DNA of 64,000 nucleotides from an uncultured Psychroserpens sp. GTDB taxonomy: Bacteria > Bacteroidota > Bacteroidia > Flavobacteriales > Flavobacteriaceae. The position numbers and the translations under genes were made by a program. This document shows positions 62,808 to 64,000 of this stretch, piece by piece (position 1 is the first letter of the stretch; each line of letters begins with the position of its first letter). The stretch lies in the NCBI RefSeq assembly GCF_947501425.1, contig NZ_CANMVN010000003.1, positions 186,001-250,000 of the forward strand, read 5' to 3'. A model generated the notes under the pieces. The model did no database searches, was not told where the DNA came from, and worked only from the letters and a program-made list of their open reading frames with translations.

Positions 62808-64000
62808 CTAGTTGTTTAACAATTGATTAATTGCTTGTATTTGTTCTGAAATTAGTTCACTTTGAATAACGCTATCGTAATATTTGATGGTACTTGTACT
62901 TAAATGTCTGGCTAGAGTTGGTTCATAGGTTTTCCAGACTGCACCATTATCATCTAGCTCTTTTTTGACTTTAGCATTTTCAACATCTAAAAAATATTTA
63001 AGCTCTATAATCTGGTTAGAATCTGTAAGCTCATCGGCTCCTAAAAAATCTTGAACCTCCTCCAATTCGATCTGAAATGGTAAATAGATCGGAATATAAG
63101 TCATAGATTCTCCCTTATCTCTATCGTTTATAAAATCACTCAGGTAATTTGGTATTTTATCAAGATTGAGTCCTGTCTTAAGGTCTGCTACAATATTATC
63201 CTGTTCCTTTTCATCCATCATTAAATGAGTAATCCCACTTTGTTTTTGAAATTTTTGAATGAGATACCATATGTAATTGTTTCGACCGTTAATGATCTCT
63301 ACAAATACTTTTTTGGTGCGACTCAACGTCGTATCTTTTTGTATGTAATTATAGAGATCTAATGAACTGAGTAATCCGCTATTATCAATAGCACCAGCAT
63401 CAATGTAGTGTCCGTAATTTTTGATCTTAGCTGCCGGACTTAATGCAGGAAACCTGTTTGTTGAAGAGATCGCTTCATAATAAGCTATTGCACCATTATG
63501 TAACTGTGATAGATTATCTGAATTAAAAAATAATGTGGTCTCTCTAGGATATTTAACCGAATAAAACACACCTCGTTTTCCATTCGTTTTGGCTGTGTTA
63601 ATTATTAATGATGGAAAATAACCATTAGCATTATCATAAATATTAGTTTTCCAATATGAATTAAAGGACATAGAGTCTAACTCCATAGACGTTTGACTTT
63701 CCAAAATATTCCTGTAAGTGACCATAGAGTAATATGAGCGATCTTTATATGGATTAATTTTATTGAATGGATATACCTTTCTAATAAAATCATAACCGAA
63801 AGTAAGTGCCAAATCTTTTGATGCAAAATTCTCTTTAGCCACTTCATCTATTTTATTGGCAATTCGTTTGTAATCATTATTGTATCTACCATCTAAAACC
63901 GAATATAACGACAAGCCCATCATGCCACCAGAAGCTCCGGAAAGCGATACAGTCTGATCCAGAAATTCGCCATCAGATTGAATTTGGATCTCGTTAAGCA
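62808..64000 (-). CDS. Patatin-like phospholipase, 5' part cut by the window edge
   Basis: The ORF track starts at an internal ATG (63923), but the frame stays open to the right edge, giving LNEIQIQSDGEFLDQTVSLSGASGGMMG upstream. GASGG is the patatin nucleophile elbow. Asp of the dyad is in HYIDAGAIDNSGL (matching the DGG--DN motif), and FPALSPAAKI is the usual conserved loop. At least 397 residues are visible. It should hydrolyse acyl esters; the substrate is unknown. The N-terminus and the promoter lie outside the window. Confidence 0.82.
   Translation of the reverse strand, partial: LNEIQIQSDGEFLDQTVSLSGASGGMMGLSLYSVLDGRYNNDYKRIANKIDEVAKENFASKDLALTFGYDFIRKVYPFNKINPYKDRSYYSMVTYRNILESQTSMELDSMSFNSYWKTNIYDNANGYFPSLIINTAKTNGKRGVFYSVKYPRETTLFFNSDNLSQLHNGAIAYYEAISSTNRFPALSPAAKIKNYGHYIDAGAIDNSGLLSSLDLYNYIQKDTTLSRTKKVFVEIINGRNNYIWYLIQKFQKQSGITHLMMDEKEQDNIVADLKTGLNLDKIPNYLSDFINDRDKGESMTYIPIYLPFQIELEEVQDFLGADELTDSNQIIELKYFLDVENAKVKKELDDNGAVWKTYEPTLARHLSTSTIKYYDSVIQSELISEQIQAINQLLNN

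Overview
The window looks like chromosomal DNA of a marine member of the Flavobacteriaceae (Bacteroidota). Four kinds of evidence support this. The DNA is AT-rich and carries promoters of the Bacteroidota type (TTG, about 19 to 23 bases, TAnnTTTG). A giant surface protein ends in a type IX secretion (T9SS) sorting domain. A green-type proteorhodopsin sits beside the retinal-forming enzyme Blh. Menaquinone genes are present, and many families are typical of this group (DUF2490, DUF2853, YtxH, CvfB, CAL67264-type). I see no rRNA, tRNA, CRISPR array, integrase or transposase. The genus cannot be fixed from the sequence.

Layout. 0-3.7 kb: the 5' end of ettA and a small membrane protein, then a six-gene minus-strand operon (DoxX, FMN reductase, GNAT, MarR, two pirins) that looks like a repressor-controlled electrophile/quinone response. 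3.9-8.5 kb: a carboxyltransferase, two secreted zincin-like proteins without a catalytic motif, and an MFS transporter. 8.5-14.4 kb: an M24 peptidase, a vWA-like protein, menE-CPBP-menC and a DUF2490 barrel. 14.5-23.4 kb: a fatty-acid hydroxylase with an SDR, a methyltransferase with a UPF0173 hydrolase, menA-menB, CvfB, DUF2853 and menD. 23.5-29.3 kb: a tricorn-like protease, a GIY-YIG protein, menF with a hotdog thioesterase, and an alpha/beta hydrolase. Together the men genes supply most of the chorismate-to-menaquinone route in four transcription units; menH and menG are not evident.

29.4-34.7 kb holds a 1789-residue T9SS surface protein with thirteen 51-residue repeats and a nearly identical internal 590-bp duplication. 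35-40 kb holds a GNAT, a lipoprotein, a decayed ECF-sigma-like pseudogene, an esterase with TPRs, YtxH, a nitronate monooxygenase and a PepSY-like protein. 40-45.9 kb holds an RNA methyltransferase, the divergent rhodopsin/blh pair, dnaK and a Crp/Fnr regulator. 46-52 kb is mainly housekeeping (serine dehydratase, PanB, a pseudouridine synthase) plus a histidine kinase with a membrane partner. 52-56.8 kb is a 5-oxoprolinase operon (pxpABC) with an Nramp-like transporter that has lost its metal ligands.

The right end (57-64 kb) has a TPR membrane protein, a short cassette of two secreted six-cysteine proteins, comM, an M15-like peptidase and a partial patatin. A second, diverged copy of the comM 3' end flanks the cassette, so the cassette looks inserted at the end of comM. 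This cassette, the Nramp-like/pxp operon, the zincin-like pair and the duplicated dnaK 3' end are the least ordinary items seen.
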